DNA of 64,000 nucleotides from Mucilaginibacter inviolabilis (GCF_011089895.1 NZ_JAANAT010000004.1:372001-436000), one strand, 5' to 3'. Positions 17,113 through 25,908 are shown, counted from the stretch's first letter. A program made the numbers and translations. Notes: generated from the sequence alone by a model not told the origin.

Positions 17113-17595
17113 TTACCTGCGTTCCAACGTGATGAAGGAGTAGGTGTACTTGTTTTTTTCGTCGGGTTCAAAGTTTTCCCTTTCTGTCTCTTTCCATTCC
17201 TGTGGATCTAATTCAGGGAAAAAAGTGTCGCCATCAAAATCCTGGTCGATCACGGTTAAGTAAACCCGGTCGGTAAGTGAAATGGCTTGCCGGTAAATTT
17301 GGGCGCCACCAACGATAAATACTTCCTCCTCGCCAATGCAAAGCTCCAGGGCGTCTTCTATAGAACCTGCAACTTCACAGCCCTCAATAGCGATGGACTG
17401 CTGGGTTACTACTATGTTACGACGTTTGGGTAATGGTTTGCCAACCGACTCATAGGTTTTACGCCCCATGATTACGGTGTGTCCGGTGGTGACATCCTTA
17501 AAATGTTTCAGATCGTTAGGTAAGTACCAGAGTAATTTATTGTCTTTGCCTATAGCGTGGTTTTTGGCTGTAGCAACTATGATAGATGTGGTCAT
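17113..17595 (-). CDS. folA: Dihydrofolate reductase
   Basis: A 160-residue enzyme of normal length. Signature residues are in place: 'AIGKDNKLLWYLPNDLKHFK' with W23 and the catalytic D28, 'VIMGRKTYES' for NADPH binding, and 'VFIVGGAQIY' near the C-terminal half. It reduces dihydrofolate to tetrahydrofolate with NADPH, restoring the cofactor used by thymidylate synthase. thyA lies 660 bp upstream on the same strand, but the toxin-antitoxin pair is inserted between them, separating the usual thyA-folA couple. Confidence 0.97.
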   Translation of the reverse strand: MTTSIIVATAKNHAIGKDNKLLWYLPNDLKHFKDVTTGHTVIMGRKTYESVGKPLPKRRNIVVTQQSIAIEGCEVAGSIEDALELCIGEEEVFIVGGAQIYRQAISLTDRVYLTVIDQDFDGDTFFPELDPQEWKETERENFEPDEKNKYTYSFITLERR

Positions 17596-17641
17596 TGGTT
17601 TATTAGTGTTATTGGTTCAGTAGTTAATTAGTCTTGGTAGC

Positions 17642-18022
17642 TTAATTTATTTGCTTAACTTTTTCAGCCAGCCATAATTTTATACCATCAAAATTTAATT
17701 CTCCTTTACTTGCTGATATTGTCATATCATATTTTTCATCTTCAGTGGCATAGATATCAAGTTCAAAATCAAGAAGTGTCAGTCTGAGTAAAGCATAGGC
17801 AGTTCTTTTGTTACCATCAAGAAAGGGATGATTAATGATAATACTTTCAAAGATAGCGGCAGCTTTGTCAATGGCTTCTGGGTACAGATCCAGTCCGTCA
17901 AAGGTTGCATTGGGGCGGGCTATAGCAGCTTCTAACCCTCCCTGGTCTCTTATACCTTTAACGCCACCAAACTTTTCAATTAAAATATTGTGGATTAAAA
18001 GAGTTGTTTGAAAGTCGATCAT
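17642..18022 (-). CDS. Death-on-curing (Doc)-type Fic toxin
   Basis: A 126-residue compact Fic protein with the catalytic signature 'HPFLDGNKRT' at residues 65-74 (H65, N71, K72, R73). Length, the N-terminal 'LLIHNILIEKFGG' helix and the 'IRDQGGLEAAIARP' block match the Doc family of type II toxins. Doc of phage P1 phosphorylates elongation factor Tu; Fic relatives add AMP to target proteins. The start codon overlaps the stop of the preceding small gene by four bases (ATGA), as in toxin-antitoxin operons. Target not determinable. Confidence 0.88.
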   Translation of the reverse strand: MIDFQTTLLIHNILIEKFGGVKGIRDQGGLEAAIARPNATFDGLDLYPEAIDKAAAIFESIIINHPFLDGNKRTAYALLRLTLLDFELDIYATEDEKYDMTISASKGELNFDGIKLWLAEKVKQIN

Positions 18023-18207
18023 TGAGCAAGTCTTTGCAATAAGCCTTTATCTTCAGAAAGGATTTTTCTTAAATTATTAGCAAGCTTGATTTGCTCGGGT
18101 GATTGTGTTTGTAATTCTTTTACAAAATCTAAAATATCCTGTAATACAGTTTCAGGTACCTGGTCAAGTACTTTTTGTATTTCGTTTTTTATTTGAACCG
18201 AAGTCAT
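18019..18207 (-). CDS. Putative antitoxin of the Doc-type toxin
   Basis: A 62-residue protein when started at the ATG at 18205-18207. It is mostly helical with a 'VLDQVPETVLQDILDFVKEL' segment, similar in style to DUF2281-like and other small antitoxin-type proteins. It lacks a clear DNA-binding Phd or AbrB motif. The evidence for an antitoxin is positional: small acidic gene first, overlapping the Doc start by ATGA. Known Doc partners are Phd-like, so this pairing would be atypical. Confidence 0.65.
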   Translation of the reverse strand: MTSVQIKNEIQKVLDQVPETVLQDILDFVKELQTQSPEQIKLANNLRKILSEDKGLLQRLAQ

Positions 18208-18253
18208 ATTCAAATTTACAAATTTTTAAAGTAATGGCAAGCAATGACCCAAT

Positions 18254-19075
18254 CTACACCGCCACCTCGGCCTTAATGTGCGGCCATGGGTCATAGTTCT
18301 CCAAAGTGAAATCTTCAAACTTAAAGGCGAAGATGTCTTTCACTTCAGGATTAATCTTCATGGTTGGCAGGGGACGAGGCTCACGGCTTAATTGCAGATG
18401 GGCCTGATCCATGTGGTTATTGTACAGGTGAGCATCGCCAAAGGTATGAATGAAGTCGCCATAATCCAGATCACAAACCTGTGCCATCATCATCGTGAGC
18501 AGAGCATAAGATGCGATGTTAAATGGTACACCCAAAAATATATCGGCGCTTCGTTGATACAATTGACAAGACAGTTTGCCTTTTGTTTCGCCTTTGCCCA
18601 GGTTTGGGGGCTCCACATAAAACTGAAACAAACTATGACAAGGCGGCAAGGCCATCTGATTAACGTCGGCCACGTTCCATGCCGATACAATCATGCGGCG
18701 CGAATCGGGATTGTTTTTAATTTGATTGACCACCTGGGTTATCTGGTCGATGTGACCTCCGTCGGGTTTTGGCCACGAACGCCACTGATAACCATACACC
18801 GGCCCGAGGTTGCCTTCGGCATCGGCCCACTCATCCCAAATGCGAACGCCGTTTTCTTTCAGGTAGCTGATATTGGTATCGCCGCTCAAAAACCAGATCA
18901 GCTCGTGGATGATGGATTTAAGGTGCAGCTTTTTGGTGGTTACCATCGGGAAGCCATCTTTGAGGTTGAAACGCATCTGGTAGCCAAACACACTTACCGT
19001 ACCGGTTCCTGTCCTGTCGTGCTTCTGCGCGCCGGTTTCCATTACATGGCTCATCAAATCGAGATACTGTTTCAT
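18254..19075 (-). CDS. thyA: Thymidylate synthase
   Basis: 273 residues from the ATG at 19073-19075 (MKQYLDLMSHVMETG); an upstream in-frame extension of 33 residues is not typical of the family and is left out. It has the folate-binding 'DRTGTGTVSVFGYQMRF', 'GPVYGYQWRSW', the catalytic cysteine C146 in 'LPPCHSLFQFYV', and 'RSADIFLGVPFNIASYA'. It methylates dUMP to dTMP using methylene-tetrahydrofolate and makes dihydrofolate, which FolA recycles. Confidence 0.97.
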   Translation of the reverse strand: MKQYLDLMSHVMETGAQKHDRTGTGTVSVFGYQMRFNLKDGFPMVTTKKLHLKSIIHELIWFLSGDTNISYLKENGVRIWDEWADAEGNLGPVYGYQWRSWPKPDGGHIDQITQVVNQIKNNPDSRRMIVSAWNVADVNQMALPPCHSLFQFYVEPPNLGKGETKGKLSCQLYQRSADIFLGVPFNIASYALLTMMMAQVCDLDYGDFIHTFGDAHLYNNHMDQAHLQLSREPRPLPTMKINPEVKDIFAFKFEDFTLENYDPWPHIKAEVAV

Positions 19076-19199
19076 TTTGTAGATTGTGATTAAGTTGATT
19101 GGGTAAATGGTTGGATTGAGTTGATTAAGTTTTGAAGGCTTAATGAACTCATGAACCGGTAAACCAATGAACAATTTTAAAAGGCAAAGAAAAATAATC

Positions 19200-19207
19200 T
19201 AATTTTG
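19200..19207 (+). promoter_or_regulatory. -7 promoter box of ispE
   Basis: TAATTTTG matches TAnnTTTG. It lies in the divergent gap between thyA and ispE, 48 bases before the preferred ispE start at 19256. Confidence 0.4.
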
Positions 19208-19255
19208 ACATCCTAACCGATGTGTAAAAATACACGCGGTGTTAGTCTTTTTTCT

Positions 19256-20062
19256 ATGATCCTTTTTCCCAACGCAAAAATAAACATTGGCCTCAACATT
19301 ACCGAACGCCGGCCCGATGGTTATCATAATCTGGAAACCATTTTTTATCCCATCAACATCAAGGACGCGCTTGAGGTTGTAGAGAGTGATCAATTGAGTT
19401 TTGAATCCTCCGGTTTGGATATCCCCGGGAGGGCGGAGGATAATCTTTGTATCAAAGGATATCACCTTTTGAAAAATGATTATGACCTGCCGCCGGTGAG
19501 TATTCATCTGCATAAGAATATTCCTATAGGAGCCGGGCTTGGTGGAGGATCTGCTGATGCCGCTTATTTTATCAGGCTGATGAATCAACAGTTTGAATTG
19601 GGGTTATCCGTGGAGGAAATGACGGGTTATGCCCGCAAGCTTGGTGCCGACTGCGCTTTTTTTATCGAGAATAAACCTGTATTCGCTTTTGAGAAGGGCG
19701 ACGAGTTTGAATCGATCAGGTTGGATCTGTCCAACTATAAAATTGCTTTGGTGATGCCCGATGTTCACATATCAACTGCCGAAGCTTACAGAGGGGTGAA
19801 GCCTGCACTGGTAAAAGAATCATTATTTGATCTCATCGCAGAGCAGCCCATCACTGAATGGAAAAGGTATATTAAAAATGATTTCGAGCTATCGATTTTC
19901 AAGAACCACGCGGAGATACGGGGCGTTAAAGCATCCTTGTACGAAGCCGGTGCTATCTACGCCAGCATGAGCGGGAGTGGAGCCTCGGTGTTTGGCATAT
20001 TTGAGCAAACACCAGATCTGCGGCACCTGGAAGCAGAGAATGAAGTGTTTTACGATGTGTAG
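19256..20062 (+). CDS. ispE: 4-diphosphocytidyl-2-C-methyl-D-erythritol kinase
   Basis: 268 residues from the ATG at 19256 (MILFPNAKINIGLNI), the usual start of this family; a further ATG 36 bases upstream would add 12 atypical residues. A GHMP kinase with 'NAKINIGLNI', the ATP-binding glycine-rich loop 'PIGAGLGGGSADAAYF' and the C-terminal 'MSGSGASVFGIF'. It phosphorylates CDP-methylerythritol in the non-mevalonate route to isoprenoids. It stands alone, divergent from thyA and convergent with the dehydrogenase. Confidence 0.96.
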   Translation: MILFPNAKINIGLNITERRPDGYHNLETIFYPINIKDALEVVESDQLSFESSGLDIPGRAEDNLCIKGYHLLKNDYDLPPVSIHLHKNIPIGAGLGGGSADAAYFIRLMNQQFELGLSVEEMTGYARKLGADCAFFIENKPVFAFEKGDEFESIRLDLSNYKIALVMPDVHISTAEAYRGVKPALVKESLFDLIAEQPITEWKRYIKNDFELSIFKNHAEIRGVKASLYEAGAIYASMSGSGASVFGIFEQTPDLRHLEAENEVFYDV

Positions 20063-20066
20063 TTAG

Positions 20067-20178
20067 ATTTCGGATTTCGGATGTTCGATTTAGGATTTGA
20101 AAGCTTGCCGATTTGAAAACTCAATGTCTTTAAATCCATAATTACCAAATCCGAAATCGAACATCCGAAATCCGAAAT
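20067..20178. repeat. Intergenic hairpin with 32-bp arms made of a repeated word
   Basis: Arm 20067-20098 (ATTTCGGATTTCGGATGTTC...) is complementary to 20147-20178 at 31 of 32 positions. The word GGATTTC recurs within the arm. It fills the gap between the convergent ispE and dehydrogenase genes and could act as a terminator in both directions. Confidence 0.88.
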
Positions 20179-20184
20179 AAAAAA

Positions 20185-21072
20185 TCACACTCCTGCATCT
20201 TCACTTACGCCACGTCCAATAGCCTCTATCCAATCAGTCTCGCCCCAGCCTTTTGCTACGGCGCTCAATAAGCGGCTGTGTAGAGTGTTCACCAGTGGCA
20301 TGGGTGTCTGGCTTGTCTGGGATAGTTTAAATGCAAGACGCGCGTCCTTATAGCCTAATTTCGACTTGAAACCTACCGGCTCATATTGTTTGTTGGCGAT
20401 GGCCCGGCCATAGTTTTGAAAAATGGGGACGTTGAACAGCGTCGATCCGAAAAAGTTGGCTACCTGTGCCCTGTCCAGTCCGTTCTTCTCTGCGAGTGTA
20501 TAAGCTTCCGCCATCATCTCCATCGAAGCCATGATCATAAAGTTGCCTGCAATTTTTACCACATTCGCTCCACCTGCCGATTCGCCAAAATCAATCACTC
20601 CCTGACCAAGGCAATCCAGTATCGGCCTGGCAGTATCTTTGGCGTGTTGGTTGCCGGATACACAGATCCAGAGTTTGCGGGCTGCTGCTGCTTCGGCCCG
20701 GCCAAATACCGGAGCTGCCAGATAATGGTTGCCGGCTTCTTCATGAAGCAAGGTAAGCTGTTCAGACGTTTCGGGCGAAACAGTGCTCATGGAAATGTGC
20801 AGCGCGTGCTCAGGTAATTTTTCCAATATGCCCTGATCACCCAAAGTTATTTCCTTCAGAACATCATCGTCAGAAAGTACGGTGATCACGATGTGGGCTC
20901 CTTCGGATGCATCGGCAGGCGTTTGGCATTTGGTGACGTATGCCTGATCGAGCTCATCGGTTTTTGAATGGGTGCGATTATAAACCTGTAAGTGATAGCC
21001 CGACTTGATAAGATTTTGAGCCATAGGCATGCCTATGTTACCAAGGCCGATAAAGCCGATTTTCTTTTCCAT
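20185..21072 (-). CDS. Beta-hydroxyacid dehydrogenase-family oxidoreductase
   Basis: A 295-residue enzyme of the 3-hydroxyisobutyrate/6-phosphogluconate dehydrogenase family. It opens with the NAD(P)-binding motif 'IGFIGLGNIGMPMAQNLIKSG', has the substrate-binding block at residues about 117-130 where 'AAPVFGRAEAA' replaces the common 'DAPVSGG', and carries the catalytic lysine region 'GGANVVKIAGNFM'. The all-alpha C-terminal domain is complete. The altered substrate loop suggests a glyoxylate/succinic semialdehyde reductase-like or uncharacterised substrate rather than 3-hydroxyisobutyrate. A small membrane protein gene lies just upstream. Confidence 0.88.
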   Translation of the reverse strand: MEKKIGFIGLGNIGMPMAQNLIKSGYHLQVYNRTHSKTDELDQAYVTKCQTPADASEGAHIVITVLSDDDVLKEITLGDQGILEKLPEHALHISMSTVSPETSEQLTLLHEEAGNHYLAAPVFGRAEAAAARKLWICVSGNQHAKDTARPILDCLGQGVIDFGESAGGANVVKIAGNFMIMASMEMMAEAYTLAEKNGLDRAQVANFFGSTLFNVPIFQNYGRAIANKQYEPVGFKSKLGYKDARLAFKLSQTSQTPMPLVNTLHSRLLSAVAKGWGETDWIEAIGRGVSEDAGV

Positions 21073-21088
21073 AATTGTTGTGTAGCTG

Positions 21089-21367
21089 TTAGCTGATGTA
21101 TTCTCTGTCTTCGTCGCTTAGTGTATTGGGGTCTTCTTTCTTGCGGATGTTGTCGTGATAGCCTTCAATGTCAAATTTTGCTTTCTTGGGTCGGCCGACA
21201 AGCCAGCCTAAAATAAAAGCTACTACGGCTACCACTGCCATCATCATCAATTTTGAAACATAAAAATTCGCGAATAAAAAAGCGAACGGAACCCTATCTG
21301 TGTTTTGCGCCAGCGCGGCTGTGAGCAAAATGGTGATGACTATTATGGTGATTGTTTTAATGCTCAT
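21089..21367 (-). CDS. Small LapA-like (DUF1049) membrane protein
   Basis: 92 residues from the ATG at 21365-21367 (MSIKTITII). Two membrane helices (about 3-22 and 35-58) separated by an 'NTDRVPFAFLFANFYVSKL' stretch are the layout of the LapA/DUF1049 family, linked in enterobacteria to lipopolysaccharide assembly. A cytoplasmic tail of about 35 charged residues follows the 'GWLVGRPKK' motif. Direct link to LPS here is not shown; an LptF/G gene lies 2 kb upstream, but across an AT-rich gap. Cotranscription with the downstream dehydrogenase (16 bp gap) is likely. Confidence 0.72.
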   Translation of the reverse strand: MSIKTITIIVITILLTAALAQNTDRVPFAFLFANFYVSKLMMMAVVAVVAFILGWLVGRPKKAKFDIEGYHDNIRKKEDPNTLSDEDREYIS

Positions 21368-21394
21368 GATGATTTGATTTAACAGTTTATACAA

Positions 21395-22391
21395 TATCCG
21401 GTTTTTAAATCTTTATTAAAAATCATTTTCATCCGGCGCTTTGTGAAAATTCAAAAACATGGAGGGAAGGGTGTGTTTGAAATGGAAGCACCTGGGAAAA
21501 TGATTTTCAGTTTTTATGAAGAAAGCGAAATGGATTTTGGATAGGGGAGAATTTAAATCCAGGTGAAAAAATCAACCAAGGAAAAACTGCCAGTTTAAAA
21601 AAATATGAGCGCCAAATGAAGACCCTGTTCCATGATTTCTGCTCTTCTGTTTTTTGACCTTTTCTGCCTCTTGGATTGCCAGACGTAGAGTCGGAAATAA
21701 GCTCTTGCTCCTTCGCTGAGAGTTCGAAAAATTTCACAGGATTTAATTTTTTGTATACAACTGGGAAGGATGTATCCTTTTTATTTCATTCTGAATTTTT
21801 AGGTTCATAACACTATCCTTAAGCTTTTATCCTAAATCCTTAATCTGTATTTTTTATTTATATAATGTTATATATTTATCTGAATATAAATTATATAAAT
21901 AGATTATTTAAGTATATAAATTTTATTTGCTAATATTTTTAGTTTTTTGATATTTTACTTAGGTCTTCTTTGTTTAACTTTTACTTTTGATTAATCAAAT
22001 AAATATTTGATTATTAAATTATTATAAAATTTAATTAATCTATGTTTTTAATTTTTTTTGATAAAATTTAAGGTATAAAAATGGTAGAACTAAAGATTTC
22101 ATAAAATTGATTGAGTTTTTATTTAGTACACTAACTTAAAAATGAATTTTGCGACTGTTGTGTGAAAGAATGTTTAAACGGTGCTAAACCTGTCAAAAAA
22201 TAATAATGGCTTACAGGGCTTAAAAATGGCCTTTAAAATCGGGTGCTTTCTATCCCCTATCGGGATAGGTCGGCGTCAAAAACAGAAGGAGTTGGTCTGC
22301 TTTTTGTCTCCATGCAGAGGGTTACCTGGGGGATAAATAGCCCGGGTATTTGCAGGGAAAAGTACAGGCTAAGGGAGTCGAAAAAGAAAAA
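21395..22391. other. Gene-poor, strongly AT-rich interval
   Basis: Almost 1 kb without a convincing gene. From about 21820 to 22150 the sequence is nearly all A and T, far more than anywhere else in the window. A short perfect palindrome (CTATCCC at 22250-22256 with GGGATAG at 22262-22268) lies in the right part. A 76-codon GTG-started frame at 21507-21737 on the minus strand has no recognisable family. The interval could be a decayed insertion, a curved or silenced region, or simply a non-coding spacer. Confidence 0.6.
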
Positions 22392-23297
22392 TTAAGACCT
22401 TACTTTTCGTTTGGCGATTTGCTTTTGAGCTACGGGATATAGGAATATTGTAGACAAAATAATGACCGCTCCCACCCAGAAACCTATCGTCATTTTATTC
22501 ATATCACCGAAAAAAATGAACGACATCAGGATACCATAGACCGGCTCAAGGTTAGTGATGAGGGCTACTTTAAAAGCCGAAAGTTCGCGCATTACGGATA
22601 CTCCGGCAACGTAGGCAAGTGATGTACATATGGTGCCAAGCAGTAGCAGATAGCCGATATCTTTTGGGTTTAGAATGAGCGAGCTGTTAAATCCAATGGT
22701 CAATAAGAGATATATGGATATCCAAAAAAATGCTCCTGTCAGCTCATAAAAAGCAATGATAGGTGCTTCGTTTTTCTTTACAAGTTTTGAATTGATGATC
22801 GAAAAAAGACTTGCGCAAACGGCGCTTACGAGTCCGGTAATGATGCCCTTAGTGTAATGTGATTCAAATTTAAATATTAAAACAATGCCGGTTATGATTA
22901 GCAAACCTGCCATGATCTCTAGTTTTGAGATCTTTGTTTTATTCAATAAAGGTTCAAATATTGCCGTAAATAAAGTGATGCTGGAGAGGCAAACCAGCGT
23001 TACCGGAACCGTAGATAGCTTGATGGAAGCAAAGAAAAGCACCCAATGACCGCCAACTAAGGCGCCCGTAAAAGCCATTTTTAGGAACGTTTTTCTGTCA
23101 ACTTTGATACTTGTTTTGTTAAAATTGAAGTATAAAAACAAAGATATAACGGCAATAAGCACCCTGTACCATACCAATTGTACTGCAGAAATGGTTATCA
23201 AATTACCCAAAATACCAGTAAATCCCCAGATAAAAACAGTGAAATGGAGGATGATCAGGTTCTTGTTAAGGCTCTCCTTATTGCTTTTTGTGACCAC
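22392..23297 (-). CDS. EamA/DMT-family permease
   Basis: A 301-residue membrane protein with ten predicted helices in two homologous five-helix halves, the drug/metabolite transporter (EamA) layout. Recognisable points are the N-terminal 'FTVFIWGFTGILGNLI' helix and the second-half 'NLEPVYGILMSFIFFGD' motif, equivalent to the 'P.....A.l.g' motif of the family. It probably exports a small metabolite; the substrate is unknown. It uses a GTG start that overlaps the TAG stop of the LptF/G gene by one base, so translation is probably coupled. Confidence 0.88.
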   Translation of the reverse strand: MVTKSNKESLNKNLIILHFTVFIWGFTGILGNLITISAVQLVWYRVLIAVISLFLYFNFNKTSIKVDRKTFLKMAFTGALVGGHWVLFFASIKLSTVPVTLVCLSSITLFTAIFEPLLNKTKISKLEIMAGLLIITGIVLIFKFESHYTKGIITGLVSAVCASLFSIINSKLVKKNEAPIIAFYELTGAFFWISIYLLLTIGFNSSLILNPKDIGYLLLLGTICTSLAYVAGVSVMRELSAFKVALITNLEPVYGILMSFIFFGDMNKMTIGFWVGAVIILSTIFLYPVAQKQIAKRKVRS

Positions 23298-24400
23298 TAT
23301 TTTGGCGCTTTTAAGAGTAAATAATAGCCCAGCAAACCAAATGTAGTATTAGGAATCATGACGGTAAAAATAGGAGGTACACCACCTTTTATGGAGAATA
23401 CGATAGAAAATCTCTCTACAATAATGTAAGTAAAACAAAGTAAAATACCAATTCCGAGAGGTAAACCAACACCTCCCCGCACCTTTCTTGACGATAAAGC
23501 TACACCCACAATAGTTAAAACATAAGCAGATAAAGGGTATATAAAACGATGGTATTTTTCGTAATAGAGGTTATTTAAAACCTCCGGACGGCGCAGTTTT
23601 TCCTTGTCAATATTCTTATTTAAATCCTTTAAAGACATGGCAGCATATACATTATCATATACCACAAAGTCACTTGGGTGCATATCAAGCGTGGTATCTT
23701 TGGGCACAGAGCTGTTGATATATTGCTCTTTTAGGCCATTTATATACTTAACAGTGTAGTTTTTTAGCGACCAAATCCGTTTAACGGAGTCGTAGGTAAC
23801 CTGGTTGGCAATCAATTTTTCACGGAGGGTATCGCCATTGAATTTTTCCATAATAAACTGATAGCCAGTATGCACAGTAGGGTCGTAATTTTGCAGATAT
23901 ACAAAGGTATGTTTATCTATCTGCATATGTACCTCAATTTTGGTTGGGTCATTATCAGTTATGCCATTGGCATTCTCAAAGTCGTTTTTTAAGTGATTGG
24001 TGAACGGAATGAGGTATACATTGGCAAAAAATGATACGATAAATATGATGGTTGAGGCTATAAAATATGGTCTTAAAAAGCGGTTAAAACTGGCTTTTCC
24101 ACTCAAAATAGGCACAATTTCTGTTTGATTAGCCATCTTAGCTGTAAAGAATATTACCGCCAAAAAGTTAATCAGGGGCGATAGCATATTCAGGTAAAAG
24201 GGTATAAACCCGGCGTAATACTGAAATACGATATCATGAAGCGATGCGTGTTTATTGGTAAAATTATCTAGCTTTTCAGACACATCAAACACCACAGATA
24301 CCGCAGCAAAAATACACATGGTAAACACAAAAGTGCCCAGGTATTTGCCCATGATAAACCTGTCAATAACCTTCAGATACCGGTGAATAAAAGCCTTCAT
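23297..24400 (-). CDS. LptF/LptG-family permease
   Basis: 367 residues with three membrane helices, a large periplasmic beta-jellyroll (about 125-270) and three more helices: the YjgP/YjgQ layout. In the Lpt system LptF and LptG form the membrane part of the ABC exporter that extracts lipopolysaccharide from the inner membrane and pass it to LptC/A. Only one such gene is present; Bacteroidota often carry the second elsewhere. The N-terminal 'MKAFIHRYLKVIDRFIMGKYLGTF' start is typical. Cotranscribed with the downstream permease; tgt lies about 105 bp upstream. Confidence 0.92.
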   Translation of the reverse strand: MKAFIHRYLKVIDRFIMGKYLGTFVFTMCIFAAVSVVFDVSEKLDNFTNKHASLHDIVFQYYAGFIPFYLNMLSPLINFLAVIFFTAKMANQTEIVPILSGKASFNRFLRPYFIASTIIFIVSFFANVYLIPFTNHLKNDFENANGITDNDPTKIEVHMQIDKHTFVYLQNYDPTVHTGYQFIMEKFNGDTLREKLIANQVTYDSVKRIWSLKNYTVKYINGLKEQYINSSVPKDTTLDMHPSDFVVYDNVYAAMSLKDLNKNIDKEKLRRPEVLNNLYYEKYHRFIYPLSAYVLTIVGVALSSRKVRGGVGLPLGIGILLCFTYIIVERFSIVFSIKGGVPPIFTVMIPNTTFGLLGYYLLLKAPK

Positions 24401-24409
24401 TTTTTATTT

Positions 24410-24503
24410 ATTAGTTCATTGGCCCATTGGTTCATTGGTTTCATTCGAGCGGTTATTAACATTGTAAAGGACTAATAAACTGACGAACCAATGAACTAAT
24501 GAA
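24410..24503. repeat. Intergenic word-repeat hairpin
   Basis: The word TTCATTGG occurs three times near 24414-24440 and its complement CCAATGAAC occurs at 24488-24503 (GAACCAATGAACTAATGAAC). A related word, TTCATTGGCTCATT, is in the gap at 34870. It separates the tgt and lptF/G genes. Confidence 0.72.
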
Positions 24504-24506
24504 CGG

Positions 24507-25637
24507 CTATAATCGTTGGCCAAGTTGCTTAACCATGACGTTTTTCCAGTTATAAAATTCGCCGGATATGATCTTTTTGCGCGCTTCTTTAACCAGCCAA
24601 AGATAGAAATGCAGGTTATGCAAGGTAGCAATCTGGGCTCCAAGCATCTCACCCGAGTGTATCAAATGACGTAAATATGCTTTCGTGTAATTCTTATCTG
24701 CAAATAAATCACTGTCATCTTCAATAGCAGAGAAATCATTTTTCCACTTCTCATTTTTGATATTGATGATGCCATTTTTAGTAAAAAGCATGCCATTACG
24801 GGCATTACGGGTTGGCATAACGCAATCAAACATATCAATTCCTAAAGCTATGTTTTCCAATATATTAATAGGTGTTCCTACACCCATTAAGTAACGTGGT
24901 TTTTGCTCCGGTAATATATTGCAAACGATTTCGGTCATGGCATACATTTCTTCAGCGGGTTCGCCAACGGAAAGTCCGCCTATGGCATTGCCTTCACGCT
25001 CGTAAGAGGCGATAACTTCTGCCGATTTTACCCGCAGATCTTTATATACAGAGCCTTGTACTATAGGAAAAAGAGTTTGATTGTAACCGTATTTAGCCTC
25101 GGTACTGTCAAAGCGATCGCAACAACGCTTAAGCCAGCGATGGGTCATATCGATAGAGCGCCTGGCGTAATGATAATCGCATGGATAGGGGGTGCACTCG
25201 TCAAAAGCCATGATGATATCGGCACCTATAATGCGTTGGATATCCATTACATTTTCGGGTGTGAACAGGTGTTTTGAACCATCAATATGCGAACGGAAAG
25301 TAACGCCTTCCTCCTTAATTTTGCGGACTTCGGTAAGGGAATACACCTGGTAACCGCCGCTATCCGTTAAAATAGGGCCATCCCAACCATTAAATTTATG
25401 TAATCCCCCGGCCTGTTCAAGCGTATTAAGCCCTGGTCTGAGGTATAAATGATAGGTGTTTCCTAAAATAATTTGCGCTTCTATATCATTTTTAAGCTCA
25501 TGCTGGTGTACTGCTTTTACAGTGCCGGCGGTACCAACGGGCATAAATATAGGAGTTTGTATAGTGCCGTGATCAGTGGTAACTTCACCTGCGCGGGCTT
25601 TTGAAAGCGGGTCTTGTGCTGTTAAATTAAATTTCAT
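24507..25637 (-). CDS. tgt: tRNA-guanine transglycosylase
   Basis: A 376-residue TIM-barrel enzyme that swaps the wobble guanine of certain tRNAs for preQ1 in queuosine synthesis. Active-site blocks are clear: 'LTDSGGYQVYS', 'DECTPYP' (D147) and the nucleophile D271 in 'DMFDCVMPTRNARNG'. Striking is the C-terminal zinc site: where bacterial enzymes have CxCxxC, this protein reads S309-D-L311-F-A-D314, while the partner histidine H341 ('LHNLHFY') is kept. All three cysteines are therefore replaced. The rest is full length and conserved, so the enzyme is probably active without zinc. queG, another queuosine gene, is at 53.3 kb. Confidence 0.95.
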   Translation of the reverse strand: MKFNLTAQDPLSKARAGEVTTDHGTIQTPIFMPVGTAGTVKAVHQHELKNDIEAQIILGNTYHLYLRPGLNTLEQAGGLHKFNGWDGPILTDSGGYQVYSLTEVRKIKEEGVTFRSHIDGSKHLFTPENVMDIQRIIGADIIMAFDECTPYPCDYHYARRSIDMTHRWLKRCCDRFDSTEAKYGYNQTLFPIVQGSVYKDLRVKSAEVIASYEREGNAIGGLSVGEPAEEMYAMTEIVCNILPEQKPRYLMGVGTPINILENIALGIDMFDCVMPTRNARNGMLFTKNGIINIKNEKWKNDFSAIEDDSDLFADKNYTKAYLRHLIHSGEMLGAQIATLHNLHFYLWLVKEARKKIISGEFYNWKNVMVKQLGQRL

Positions 25638-25680
25638 TTTGAGGTTGCAAAATTAGCAAATAAAGCGGATAAAGGACGAA

Positions 25681-25792
25681 AGGATAAAGGAACAAGGATT
25701 AAGAAACAAAAGATAAAAATTCGACAGGTTTACTTTTATGCAGGTTATCTTTTCTCATCGTTTATAATCTTTAATCCTTGTTCCTTTATCCT
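25681..25792. repeat. Intergenic hairpin with 22-bp perfect arms
   Basis: AGGATAAAGGAACAAGGATT... at 25681-25702 is perfectly complementary to 25771-25792. The word AGGAT/AAGGA recurs within the arm. It lies in the divergent gap between tgt and the glycosyltransferase. Confidence 0.88.
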
Positions 25793-25908
25793 TACCCCGC
25801 CCAGTGTGGAAAAAAACAGGTCAGTGTGTGTAATAATCATGAAATAAACCCATGTTGGCCACTTTTATTCCGGCGATTTTTAACAAATTTGCCTGATATT
25901 ATAACTGA

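Noticed and set aside
18392..19093. A long plus-strand frame (233 codons) opposite thyA
   Set aside because: It is entirely antisense to the conserved thyA gene and has no family features.
19199..19588. A 129-codon minus-strand frame over the ispE start
   Set aside because: Antisense to conserved ispE sequence and lacks family features.
21507..21737. A 76-codon minus-strand frame with a GTG start
   Set aside because: No recognisable family, no promoter or ribosome site, and it ends in aromatic-rich text typical of non-coding frames; at best a gene remnant.
24410..24503. Repeated 8-bp words as a CRISPR array
   Set aside because: Units are too short, have no regular spacers, and the second half is the inverted complement, as in a hairpin.
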